64,000 nt of DNA. Origin: Meconema thalassinum. Its lineage: Eukaryota > Arthropoda > Insecta > Orthoptera > Tettigoniidae. The stretch spans positions 47,693,131 to 47,757,130 of the forward strand of contig OX336393.1 of NCBI GenBank assembly GCA_946902985.2, read 5' to 3'. Below the pieces are notes generated by a model, which was not told the DNA's origin, did no database searches, and worked only from the letters and a program-made list of their open reading frames with translations. Within the stretch, counting starts at the first letter, position 1. Each line of letters starts with the position of its first letter. The position numbers and the translations under genes were made by a program. Shown here piece by piece: positions 1 to 9,994 of the stretch.

Positions 1-300
1 GGTTTGAACCATAGGCATTTGAGCGATAGGCTAACGCTCTACCACTGAGCTAATTGTGTCAACGAATATCGTTCTATATAAAATGACTTACATAGAACTT
101 GTTAGCAAATAGTGATTTATACTAAACGATTTCATCACTGGAGTATATTATTTATATATAAAGCATTTCATACAAAGTTTATTTATTTTATATCAGTACG
201 CTATATTGCATGCAATACTCAAATTAGTGAAATATAAGTCAGGCACAAGATATCCGCTGCCATCTTGTCTTATTACTAAATCAGCTCTGCTTTTTAAAAT
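1..300 (-). repeat. tRNA-tailed interspersed repeat, left inverted arm
   Basis: On the minus strand this stretch reads as about 250 bp of body followed by a tRNA-like sequence at the window edge. The tRNA-like part has an A-box-like TAGCTCAGTGGTAGAGC (complement of 36-52) and a B-box-like GGTTCAAACC (complement of 1-10) at tRNA-like spacing. The anticodon stem does not fold well, so this is a pseudogene or a tRNA-derived repeat, not a working tRNA. The body resembles 5550-5780 in the opposite orientation at roughly 75% by eye. Confidence 0.55.
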
Positions 301-367
301 CACGTCTGCACTATAGTATTACAAAATAAACTTTTAATTTCGAACGTGCCTCTTCCTTTAGAACAGT

Positions 368-894
368 TAAAACGATTCTCGGCTCGATAATCGGAACTGG
401 TGGGTCCCATGATATGGATTATAAAGTTTGCATAATTCGCACGGCCGCCATCCTGAAATGGTATGGCGGACGACCTTGTAGTTTGGTCACAAGACGCATC
501 CTATACGAAGGTATGTTGTTACCAAATTTGGTAGAGATCGGATGATTTGGTTAGCCGTTATTTGATTTTACGTTTTGAACGTTTGAGTGGCCGCCATTCA
601 GTTTTAGTAAAGATGGCGGCGATATAAAACATGACACTGAGGTGTCCTTTGCTAGTGCTACCTTTGTACCAAATTTCGTTCAATTCGCATTCACCGTGTT
701 CGAATTGATAGGGGGGGACAGACATTCAGATTACACACACTCACACACACACACACACACACAGACACACAGACACACACACACACAGACTCACACACAC
801 ACACATACACACACACAGACAGACACACTTTTTTCGCCCTGTGTTGATCTCATAAGTCTACTTTCATTTTTTTCAAAAATCGAAAGTAGGCTAA
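368..894 (+). repeat. Microsatellite-bearing element, family C, copy 1
   Basis: This element matches the reverse complement of 2157-2660 and the repeat unit of 16409-17835. It carries the shared block around 600-710 (AAGATGGCGGCGATATAAAAC, then a CACTGAGGTG block), a long CA microsatellite at 732-830 and a terminal hairpin at about 860-891, where CTACTTTC pairs with GAAAGTAG and is followed by GCTAA. Microsatellite plus terminal hairpin recalls Helentron/HINE elements, but no protein or CTAG end confirms it. It abuts the hAT remnant at 895. Confidence 0.6.
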
Positions 895-1723
895 AAATTG
901 TCGGACAAAAAACCGGGTATAAAACATTATACAAAATCTCGGACATTCTTTCTGGTAAAAACTACCGCACGGATGTGATTGAGGAGCATTTAGCAGCAAA
1001 CGAACTTCCTCACTTCAAGTACACTCCGATCACATCAGTTGATGTTGAACGCAGCTTTTCGAGATATAAAAACGTGTTGGCTGATAATCGCAGATCATTT
1101 ACATTTGACAAAATCAGAATGTCATATGTAGTAAGCCTCCGTGGCTTAGGCGACAGCACACCGGCCTCTCACCACTGGGTCCGTGGTTCAAATCCCGGTC
1201 ACTCCATGTGAGATCTGTGCTGGACAAAATGGAGGCAGACAGGTTTTTCTCCGGGTACTCCGGTTTTCCCTGTCAACATTTCATTCCAGCAACACTCTCC
1301 ACTATCATTTCATTTCATCTGTTATTCATTTAATCATTGCCCCAGAGGAGTGCATCAGGCCTCGGTAGCCGGCACAATTCATATCCTCGTCGCTAGATGG
1401 GGGCTTCATTCATTCCATTTTTGACCCGGTCGGAGACTGGAAACAGGCTGTGGATTTTCATTCAGAATGTCATATGTAGTGCAGTGCAACTCAGACTAAA
1501 GTGAACATAAACCTTTTGTTAAGTGCTAGAAATCTATTTTGATCGACTTTTCAGTTTGAGCAAGATGTTATTTTTGAAATATTGGTGAGTTTATTAATAT
1601 AAGATCATTTCCTCCATTTTGTAGTGCATTTTTCAAATTTTTGGATATTTATTACAATCATTTTTGAAAAAAAAAATAAGTGCATTTTTTAAACTCATTT
1701 ACAACATCAACATCCGGGCCCTA
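895..1723 (+). pseudogene. hAT transposase C-terminus and 3' end, split by a SINE
   Basis: From about 896 the frame encodes a hAT C-terminal dimerisation region, recognisable by SVDVERSFSRYKNVLADNRR at 1037-1096. A SINE (1133-1461) interrupts it; reading across one copy of the target duplication, the frame resumes at 1467 and stops at TAA 1497-1499 with a short hAT-like tail. The 3' non-coding part runs to a terminal-inverted-repeat-like end at 1712-1723 (ATCCGGGCCCTA on the plus strand), matching the ends of the hAT at 21209-26036. The zinc finger and catalytic core are missing upstream, where a family C element lies. Assignment to hAT is firm; the subfamily is not. Confidence 0.7.
1133..1461 (+). 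mobile_element. SINE-A, full-length copy with 19-bp target duplication
   Basis: A tRNA-derived SINE of about 329 bp. The head at 1134-1207 has an A-box-like CCGTGGCTTAGGCGACAGC and a B-box GTGGTTCAAATCCC, then a body ending GGCTGTGGATTTTCA. It is flanked by the 19-bp direct repeat TCAGAATGTCATATGTAGT at 1114-1132 and 1462-1480. A second copy of the same SINE is at 21381-21717. Mobilisation would need a partner LINE; RNA polymerase III transcription is expected from the boxes. Confidence 0.85.
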
Positions 1724-2156
1724 GTGATAACTAATACATGTAACTTTTTCCAGGAGTGTGTTTACATATTTATAACTTGTACCCCACCCAATTCATTGGG
1801 CACAATCCAAACTACACAACACCTCTCCTCCTGTCCATTGTGCCCGTACAGCTGTACATGACTGAAGCTAATTCAAGTGCTATCGAAGTGGCTAAGTTCA
1901 GGGCAGAAACTGTTTGAAGTCGTCTGATGAACACATACAGCGTCTGTCATATAAAGTAAGAATGGCGAGCGGCGGATTTATTATCTGCAGCTCCAGTGGC
2001 CTTGGCGGAGCTTGTGGCGCGCCACGGCCCCCTGCTGTAGTATTGAAATCGTGCGCATAGTATATACATGACCTTGCAATAAGCATACAAGTGTTCAGTC
2101 GCCAGTCTGAACCTCAGATGCTAAGAGGGTGAGACAGTTATCATTACACCATCGTA
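1724..2156. other. Anonymous spacer
   Basis: Nothing recognisable between the hAT 3' end and the next family C element. No conserved reading frame or repeat copy seen. Confidence 0.5.
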
Positions 2157-2234
2157 TTAGCCAACTTTCGATTTTTGCAAAAAATGAAAGTAGATTTATG
2201 AGGTCAACACAGGGCGAAAAAAAGTGTGTCTGTC

Positions 2235-2266
<32 letters not shown>

Positions 2267-2660
2267 TGTGTGAATCTGTGTGTGTGTGAGTGTGTGTACT
2301 CTGAATGACTGCTCCCCCCCCCCCTATCAATTCGAACTCGGTGAACGCGAATTGAACGAAATTTGGTACAGAGGTAGTACTAGCAAAGGTCACCTCAGTA
2401 TCATGTTTTATATCGCCGCCATCTTTACCAAACCTGAATGGCGGCCACATAAACGTTCAAAACGTAAAATCAAATTACGACTAAACTAATCATCCGATCT
2501 CTACCAAATTCGGTAACTCATACCTTTATATAGGACGTGTCTTGCGCCCAAACTACAGGGTCATCAGCCGTGCCATTTCAGGATTGCGGCCGTGTGAATT
2601 ATGCAGCCATTATAATCAATGGCTTACGACCCACCAATTCCTATTATCGAGTCAAGGGTG
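2157..2660 (-). repeat. Microsatellite-bearing element, family C, copy 2
   Basis: Reverse-orientation counterpart of 368-894. It begins with TTAG and a hairpin (CTTTCGATTTTTGC with its complement near 2190), then a TG-rich microsatellite (2224-2300), then the family C body through 2655. The right end matches the left end of copy 1, which fixes the element at roughly 500 bp. Confidence 0.6.
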
Positions 2661-2704
2661 GTTTAAGCGATCCTAAAGGAGGTGATTTATTATCTATCTA
2701 TCTA

Positions 2705-5510
2705 TCTATATATATAAAAATCAATGTAACGTGATAGTTTGTCTGTGGGTGTGTATGTCTCCTATGCGTTCATATACCATTCGTCCGATTGCGATGAAAC
2801 TTGGGTGAGATGTTGAGTACACTCCAAGGAAGGTTTCTGACTTAGTAAATCCTTTTTACAATAGGTAGCGCACGCGTAGATTCAACAAATGAGCGACGAT
2901 GCGCGAAGCATTTCAAAAAAGTCCCGTATGTGTTCATATACCATTCGTCCGATTGCGATGAAACTTGGGTGAGATGTTGAGTACACTCCAAGGATGGTTT
3001 CTGACTTAGTAAATCCATTTTACAATAGGTAGCGCACGCGTAGATTCAACAAATGAGCGACGATGCGCGAAGCATTTCAACAAAGTCCCGTATGTGTTCA
3101 TATACCATTCGTCCGATAGCGATGAAACTTGGGTGAGATGTTGAGTACACTCCAAGGAAGGTTTCTGACTTAGTAAATCCATTTTACAATAGGTAGCGCA
3201 CGCGTAGATTCAACAAATGAGCGACGATGCGCGAAGCATTTCAACAAAGTCCCGTATGTGTTCATATACCATTCGTCCGATTGCGATGAAACTTGGGTGA
3301 GATGTTGAGTACACTCCAAGGATGGTTTCTGACTTAGTAAATCCATTTTACAATAGGTAGCGCACGCGTAGATTCAACAAATGAGCGACGATGCGCGCAG
3401 CATTTCAACAAACTCCCGTATGTGTTCATATACCATTCGTCCGATAGCGATGAAACTTGGGTGAGATGTTGAGTACACTCCAAGGAAGGTTTCTGACTTA
3501 GTAAATCCATTTTACAATAGGTAGCGCACGCGTAGATTCAACAAATGAGCGACGATGCGCGAAGCATTTCAACAAAGTCCCGTATGCATTCATATACCAT
3601 TCGTCCGATAGCGATGAAACTTGGGTGAGATGTTGAGTACACTCCAAGGAAGGTTTCTGACTTAGTAAATCCATTTTACAATAGGTAGCGCACGCGTAGA
3701 TTCAACAAATGAGCGACGATGCGCGAAGCATTTCAACAAAGTCCCGAATGCATTCATATACCATTCGTCCGATAGCTATGAAACTTGCGTAAAATGTTGT
3801 GTACACTGCAGGGAAATTTTCTGGCGTAGTACATCCACTTTACAATAGGCAGCGCACGATTAGATTCAACAAATGAGCTACGACGCGCGAAGCATTTCAA
3901 CAAAGTCACGTTTGCGTTCATATACCATTCGTCCGATAGCGATGAAACTAGGCTGAGATTTTGTGTGCACTCCAGGGAAGGTTTCTAGCTTAGTAAATCT
4001 CTTTAAAAATAGGTAGAGCACGAGTAGAATCAACAAATGAGCAACGGCGCGCGAAGCGTTTCAACAAAGTCCCATTTAATTTCATATACCATTCATCCGA
4101 TAGCGTTGAAACTTGGGTGAGATGCTGTGTACACTCCAGGGAAGGTTTCTGGCTTAGTACATACATTTTACAATAGGTAGCGCACCAGTAGATTCAACAA
4201 ATGAGCGATGACACGCGAAGCGTTTCAACAAAGTCCCGTATAAAGTCATATACCATTCGTCTGATAGTGATAAATGTTTGGTGAATTGTTGTGTACACTC
4301 CAGGAAAGGTTTCTGGCTAAGTAAATCCATTTTACAATACGAAGCGCACGTTTATGTTCAACAAATGAGTGACTACGCTCGAAGCGTTTCGACAACGTCC
4401 CGTATACGTTCACATACCATTCATCCGATTTCGATGAAACTTGGGTGAGATGTTGTGTACACTCCATTCGTCCGTACCTATGAAACTTGGGTGAGATGTT
4501 GTGTACACGTCATGGAAAATTTCTGGCTTAGTAAATCCCCTATACAATATGCAGCGCACAAGTTGATTCAACAAATGAGGGACGACGCGCGAAGCGTTTC
4601 AACAAAGTCCCGTATAAGGTCATATACCATTCTGCCGTTAGCGGTGAAACTTGGGTGAAATATGGTTGACACTCCAAGGAAGGTTTCTGGCTTAGTAATT
4701 ACATTTCACAGTAGGTAGCACACGAGTAGATTCGACAAATGAACGACGATAGCGATGAAACTTGGGTGAGATGTTGTGGACACTTACGTGACGGTTTCTA
4801 ACTTAGTAAGTACATTTTACAGTAGGTAGCGCACGAGTAGATTCAACAAATGAGTGACGGAGTGCGAATCGTTTAAACAAAATCAGGTATGCGTTCATAT
4901 ACTATTCATCCGATTGCGATGAAACATTGATCAGTTATTTTGTACCCGCCAGGGAAGGGGACTTAGTAAATCCATTTCACAATAAGTAGCGCAAGAGTAG
5001 ATGCAACAAATGGGTGACGACGCGCGAAGCGTTTCAACAAAATTCCCTATTGCGTTCATATAACATTCTTCGATTGCGATGAAACCTTGATGAGTTATTG
5101 TGTACACGCCAGGGAAGGGCTTCGACTTAGTAATACATTTCTCAATAGGTAGCGCACGAGTAGATTCAACAAATGAGTGACAGCGCACGAATCGTTTAAA
5201 CAAAAACCCCTATACGTGCATATACCATTCATTGATGAGTCATTGTGTACACGCCAGGGAAGGGTTTCGACTTAGTAAATCCATTTCACAATAGGTAGCG
5301 TACGATTAGATTCAACAAATGAGTGACAGCGATGAAACTTTTTGAAAGTTGTTGTGCACGCTCCCTCGAATGGTTCTAAATTAGAAAATCCATTTTATGA
5401 TAGCTTAGAGGCAGTTAACATGTTGTGTATCCAAAAGCACTTCAAGAAACAGAATTTCAACGCCAACACTTTCTTTGATTGGCATTGCAACGCATGCCGG
5501 GTACAGCTTG
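2705..5510 (+). mobile_element. Helitron-like element carrying a 164-bp satellite
   Basis: The left end TCTATATATATAAAAATC at 2705 is of the type seen at Helitron 5' ends. At the right end a hairpin (GGCAT 5481-5485 with ATGCC 5494-5498) is followed by GGGTACAGCTTG, close to the CTAG-type 3' end with one change. No Rep/helicase frame is present, so it is non-autonomous. The interior is almost entirely the tandem array described separately. The boundary call is inference; a simple satellite flanked by chance motifs is the alternative. Confidence 0.5.
2762..5400. repeat. Tandem satellite, 164-bp unit, about 15 units
   Basis: The marker ACCATTC recurs at 2776, 2940, 3104, 3268, 3432, 3596, 3760, 3924, 4088, 4252 and 4416, exactly 164 bp apart each time (4088 and 4416 read ACCATTCATCC). 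After 4416 the array has indels and shortened units (4626, about 4901, 5062, 5224). Units left of about 3760 are almost identical; units to the right are increasingly diverged. Short frames across it are not genes. Confidence 0.95.
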
Positions 5511-5549
5511 TAATTTAATAAAACAATATTGCACTTTATCATTGACCTA

Positions 5550-5850
5550 AAAGAGCAGAGCCATCTCTGTGACATGACAAGATGGCAGCTGACCTCTTGT
5601 GCCTGTCCTATATTTCAGTAGTTATAGTATGTTGTATGCGATATAGCCTCCTGATAGAAATAATACAAACATTGTATGAAATGATTTATAATGAAGATGT
5701 ACTGCAGTGAAGAAATCGTTTATATCAAGACATTATTTGCTAACACGTTGTATCTAAGACGGTTAATAACTCTACGATGTTATGTGTATGTTTGGCTCTG
5801 TGCTAGCACATTAGTCTCTCACGCAGGCGATCGGGGTTCGGAACCGACTA
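5550..5850 (+). repeat. tRNA-tailed interspersed repeat, right inverted arm
   Basis: Homologous in inverted orientation to 1-300, sharing blocks such as GACAAGATGGCAGC and CTTGTGCCTG. It ends in a tRNA-like sequence with A-box-like TTGGCTCTGTGCTAGCAC (5791-5808) and B-box-like GGGTTCGGAACCG (about 5833-5845). The tRNA-like part lies downstream of the body, the reverse of the usual SINE order. Confidence 0.55.
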
Positions 5851-6901
5851 AAGTTAACTTTTTTTTAACTTGAATTCTTTTACAAATGATATGGACGAGC
5901 TCTTTCCACAGATACTAAATTAAATGCCATTTAGCTCGAAGTAGAGGTTAATGTATACACTCGTTTATTGATAATCACAGCCCCAGCATCGCACATAAAC
6001 AGAAGATATTAGAAAAAGGAGAATAGAAGAACAATATACACGTTGTCATTAACCACAGCCTTCTCAATGCCTCTGTACGGTGCTGTCCTCTAGTTGGTTA
6101 CGTGGGTATTATTTGTTCCAAACATTACGCTTTGTAAATCCCTGGCCTCCTGAAGTATGGCAATTTTGTAATAGTTCAACCGCTAGCCACGACCGCGCTC
6201 CGATTACCTTTAAGCACTGCCAGCTGGATCCCATCCCTCGTGGTTGCTTTAAACTGCCTGCTCATTCAACACTCAGAGGCGTACAAGATAAATATTAATT
6301 CACTGCTAGGTTGCAGCACCATCCTACTGTGATCGCCGCAGATTTTTAAAGGGGAAGATACCCAGAACGAATGATTCTTAAGTTTGGAGGCTTAATATCG
6401 AGATTAGCGGACGTGAATTCATTACAATAAGTTAGTAGTTTTGATATTCAATCATCATAAAGTATTTAATATTGCTTTAGACACTTAATGGCTAATTATC
6501 ATAGTAAAAGAAAACAGAGCCATCCAGAAGCTTTAAACTGCGCATACCATCGCCGAATGGAGTTAGCAGTTGGTGGATCTTTGTTGAACTTCGTCCTGAA
6601 GTGTCGTTGCACTGTTATTGACTGACTGATGTGAGTGCATTTCAAGCACGACAAACGCTTTCTCGGCTCCTGTCGCCATTTTGTCTCACTGCGCTCTCGA
6701 GCGCTCTGGCGGCAGAAACCTGAAGTGCGGCTTCAGCCAAACAAAACTTTATGAGTTTTTCTACGTATCTGTAGTGAGTCGTGACCATATGTCAATGAAT
6801 GGAGCTACAGTGAATTTATGAAATCGCTTCAATCATTTGTAATAGCCCTGTACATGGTGGTAGTGGTGACTGTTTTAGGGGTGAGGACAAAGAGTTATAC
6901 G
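5851..6901. other. Anonymous spacer
   Basis: I see no recognisable element, conserved frame or tandem repeat in this kilobase. Confidence 0.5.
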
Positions 6902-7688
6902 TACGGCTCGGATCGATATGCTCGATAAAATCTCTAGATATGCTCGATAACCATGTGTTTTATGCTCGATAGATATGCTCGAAAAACCCATTATATGCTC
7001 GATAGATATGGTCGAAAACCCCATTATATACGCGGTTAAATATGCAGAATATGCTCGAAAATCACCGTTAAAAACTATAGAAAGGAAAGTGGAACGAAAA
7101 AACCAATAACATACGTTTATATACGAGCTTTATTTTCTAATTGTATGTTCGATACACTGCAATATACTTGCATTCAGGTTTTTCAAGTATATATAAGAGA
7201 AGTTTTCTTATAAAAGTTACAGTTTAAAAATCCATTTACAAAATATTCAGAATTAGGCGAGTCAATGAAGTAGATCTGCATTGGTCTGTACAACAAGAAT
7301 TTTTTCTATGTTTTCAGTTTTGAATGATTAGTTAAATCAGTCAATAAAAGTTTCAATGACGAGAACGACCTCACTAAAAGTTAAAAACCTGCGGTTCTAT
7401 TATTCGCACCAGATAGGCTTTTCAATAATTATTTCTGTTTTCGAACCTTAAGGATGGTCAGGGCCCGAATTCGGGGGGAATTCGAAGAAAAACAAACTAT
7501 TTAGACCGAAAACCACAAGAATATGCATTTATATGCTTCTATTCTGAAAACCGTGGTTTTTTGCATTTATATGCTCGATAAATTTCAATTCTGTTAGTCC
7601 CAGAGAGGTGAAAATACCAGGGAAAGGCTTCTTTCAATGTGTACTATTCAGGGGAAAAATATGCAACTATGCTCAAATCCGAGCCCTA
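6902..7688. mobile_element. Non-autonomous hAT-like element, 787 bp
   Basis: Ends TACGGCTCGGAT (6902-6913) and, inverted, TAGGGCTCGGAT (7677-7688) match at 11 of 12 positions. The flanking 8-bp repeats GTTATACG (6894-6901) and GTTATAAG (7689-7696) match at 7 of 8, the length expected for hAT. Inside, ATATGCTCGATA and variants recur at least eight times near the left end (6917-7070) and again near 7535-7580, a subterminal repeat pattern like transposase-binding sites. No transposase frame is present. Confidence 0.75.
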
Positions 7689-7696
7689 GTTATAAG

Positions 7697-8342
7697 TATA
7701 TCCATATATTTGGAAGAAAGTAGGCTGTGTGTTCTTTGCTGAACACCTTGTTCCATATGGTAAAGGACAGTTTGTTGAGTGATTTGTTTTCAATACAAAG
7801 GTTGATAGAACCAAAGTTACTAAACACACTGTATGTTTACGTTTGAGATGTTCTTTCAACTGCCCCTTCTATAGGTATGTATATTTGCGCCTCTGGGCCT
7901 ATGTTTATGTTGGCGCATTCAGTCGGCCGTGACTCAAATCGGCTCCTTCTCCATTCCTCAACCAGATGGCAGCACACTCCTTGTGTCTGACCCATGTCTA
8001 TAGGAGGCAGTGGACAAGGACGCCGTGGATACATTCTGTTCTGTATTCAGAGAGAAGAAGAGTTGAATTGTTTGAATAAGATTGTTTTCTGAATGGCAAG
8101 AGAGGCAATCTGAATAAGAAACTTGCTACGTACGCAGTAATTAGCTACCATTCTAACATATGGCTAAATCAGCATATTATCAGCCAGACGCTATAAGTAG
8201 CTGCATAATATAAATATCTTGAAATGTACCAGGTATGGTTGGAGAACTATGAGCTAGTCATAGGAATAATAAAAGAGTGTTATTTAATCTTTCTACATAC
8301 AAGATACATGTGGGTTACATTCCATTCATTAAATAAATAAAA
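7697..8342. other. Anonymous spacer
   Basis: Nothing recognisable; the 65-codon minus-strand frame at 7837-8034 has no family resemblance I can name. Confidence 0.5.
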
Positions 8343-8373
8343 CTAGCATTACCCGTCGCGGATTCACCCGCGA
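8343..8373 (-). mobile_element. Helitron 3' terminus
   Basis: On the minus strand, a perfect 6-bp hairpin (TCGCGG/CCGCGA, 8356-8373) is followed by CGGGTAATG and CTAG (8343-8346), then T. GC-rich hairpin plus CTAG and T is the canonical Helitron 3' end. The 5' end to the right was not located. Confidence 0.6.
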
Positions 8374-9994
8374 ATATTCTAGTCGTGAAAAGTACACTTA
8401 GCAAAATCTCAATCATGAATGCTATGACTAATTTATCCTTGGTATTGTACCCGATACCTAGTTTAGGCTATCGGCTACGCCAGCAGACATTAAGCCGTAG
8501 TTGAGGTTTTGGGAAGAGTTAGGAAAAGATAGCGCACCGATCGAGTCAAGAAGAATGTCAAGATGACGTAGGAGGTCTAGGATCAAGGAGGCACTGACAT
8601 CTGTAAGAAAATGGAATTATGGATAGAGATGTGAGACTTTATTAAAATATGTATGGAATATGGTATTTAAACATCTTAGAAGAGGATATATAACATGCAT
8701 TATATGTGGAAATAATTGTAAGGAAGTCAGATAACCCTTAAGTTATTTTATAACGGAACAGCCGAGATGATGTGGGTTCGAGACTATAATCGTGCCGCGA
8801 GAGCACTGTGGTGGGGGACTACACCACGTGTCTGCGCCAGGCAGATAAGAGAGAAGACAGTGCCAGCACATTCAGTGGAGCTCTGTCAGACGAGCAAGTA
8901 AGATCGAGCTCTATAGCGCTAGCCAGACGCACGGTGAAGGTCGCGTAGCGTACCGAAACTGTCACGGCAGAGTGTGGGCGACAGTTTCAGCATCGCCGAG
9001 CAGCGAACGCCAAGCAGGTCATTGATCCAGGCGGACTTGCCGAGCAAGCAATCACAGACGGCCGGGATATGTTAGAACAGCACTGCAAGTAGTTGGAGAC
9101 TTTATTACAAGCTACATTTCAACGCAGTTTGAACACACTTCTTCTGAACAACTTTATGACTATGCTTTTCCGTAACGCATTCAAAGTTACTTTAACAATT
9201 TCAAGCAAGCGGAATGTTGTTAGCATAGGCACTGATGAACATTAGATCGTGCATTAATGAAATGTATTTCTTATGCAGTTTCATGAATTACCAAATACAG
9301 ACAACTACAGGGTGTTTCGTAAACTTGGACACGCTCATGTAAAATTTTATTTTACGAAAGCGAGACTTAGCAGTTGTTGGAGATTGATCTTTCAATACTC
9401 AAACTGAACATTTAACGGAACAGTGGCGTAACTTAGAAGAGGAGTAGGGGGTCCGCTGTTTCCATGAACTTTTTCGAGAGGAGTTGGACAATATCCGCTA
9501 TGGGTAATCCGAAGTTCAACATGTCAGAGTAGACGCAGATAGAGACAAGATGGCACCGCAGAGCGATGGATTCGATTCCTGACGAGAGGAGGTCCACCAG
9601 CTGATTCACTTGGAATTTCGAAGGCAATCGTCATTTCATGGATGGAATGATATTCACGCCGATCTTTCGAGAAATTCATTATGTAGGGAAAATCGACGAT
9701 CTTGGAAATTTAATTACAGCTGATTATGAAAGGTACTGTAAGAGTCATAACTACCTGATACGATTATTTTCATGAATACTGGGCACACATGTATATTTTT
9801 CTAATAGGAGTGGTACGATTATTAAGACATGGTTTGGCTTTATATACTTCGAATTTGCTAGAATATGGAGTGACCATATGATATGGCAGGCATCATTATA
9901 CGAAATTCTCACCATTGGTTGGCTTTATTAAGCAGATGTTTGGTCTTTTAGACATTTTTCCAGCTAGGATATTTTTCATAAATAGTTTTTTTTG
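8374..9994. other. Anonymous region with GC-richer patch and a lone mariner-like tip
   Basis: Part of this is presumably the body of the Helitron ending at 8343. The patch 8750-9120 is GC-richer than its surroundings but has no coherent frame. At 9311 the sequence CAGGGTGTTTCGTAAACTT looks like a Tc1/mariner inverted-repeat tip, but I found no partner end. Confidence 0.35.

Noticed and set aside
1..55. A functional tRNA gene
   Set aside because: A- and B-box-like parts are present but the anticodon stem does not pair and there is no sensible anticodon loop.
642..1211. A single 189-codon gene
   Set aside because: The frame joins a family C element, a CA microsatellite (poly His/Thr), a hAT remnant and a SINE. 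It is a mosaic of elements.
3061..5400. CRISPR array
   Set aside because: The regular 164-bp units are whole-unit tandem repeats with no short repeat/unique spacer structure, and the DNA is eukaryotic.
9311..9330. A complete mariner at 9311
   Set aside because: Only one terminal-repeat-like tip was found, with no partner or transposase.
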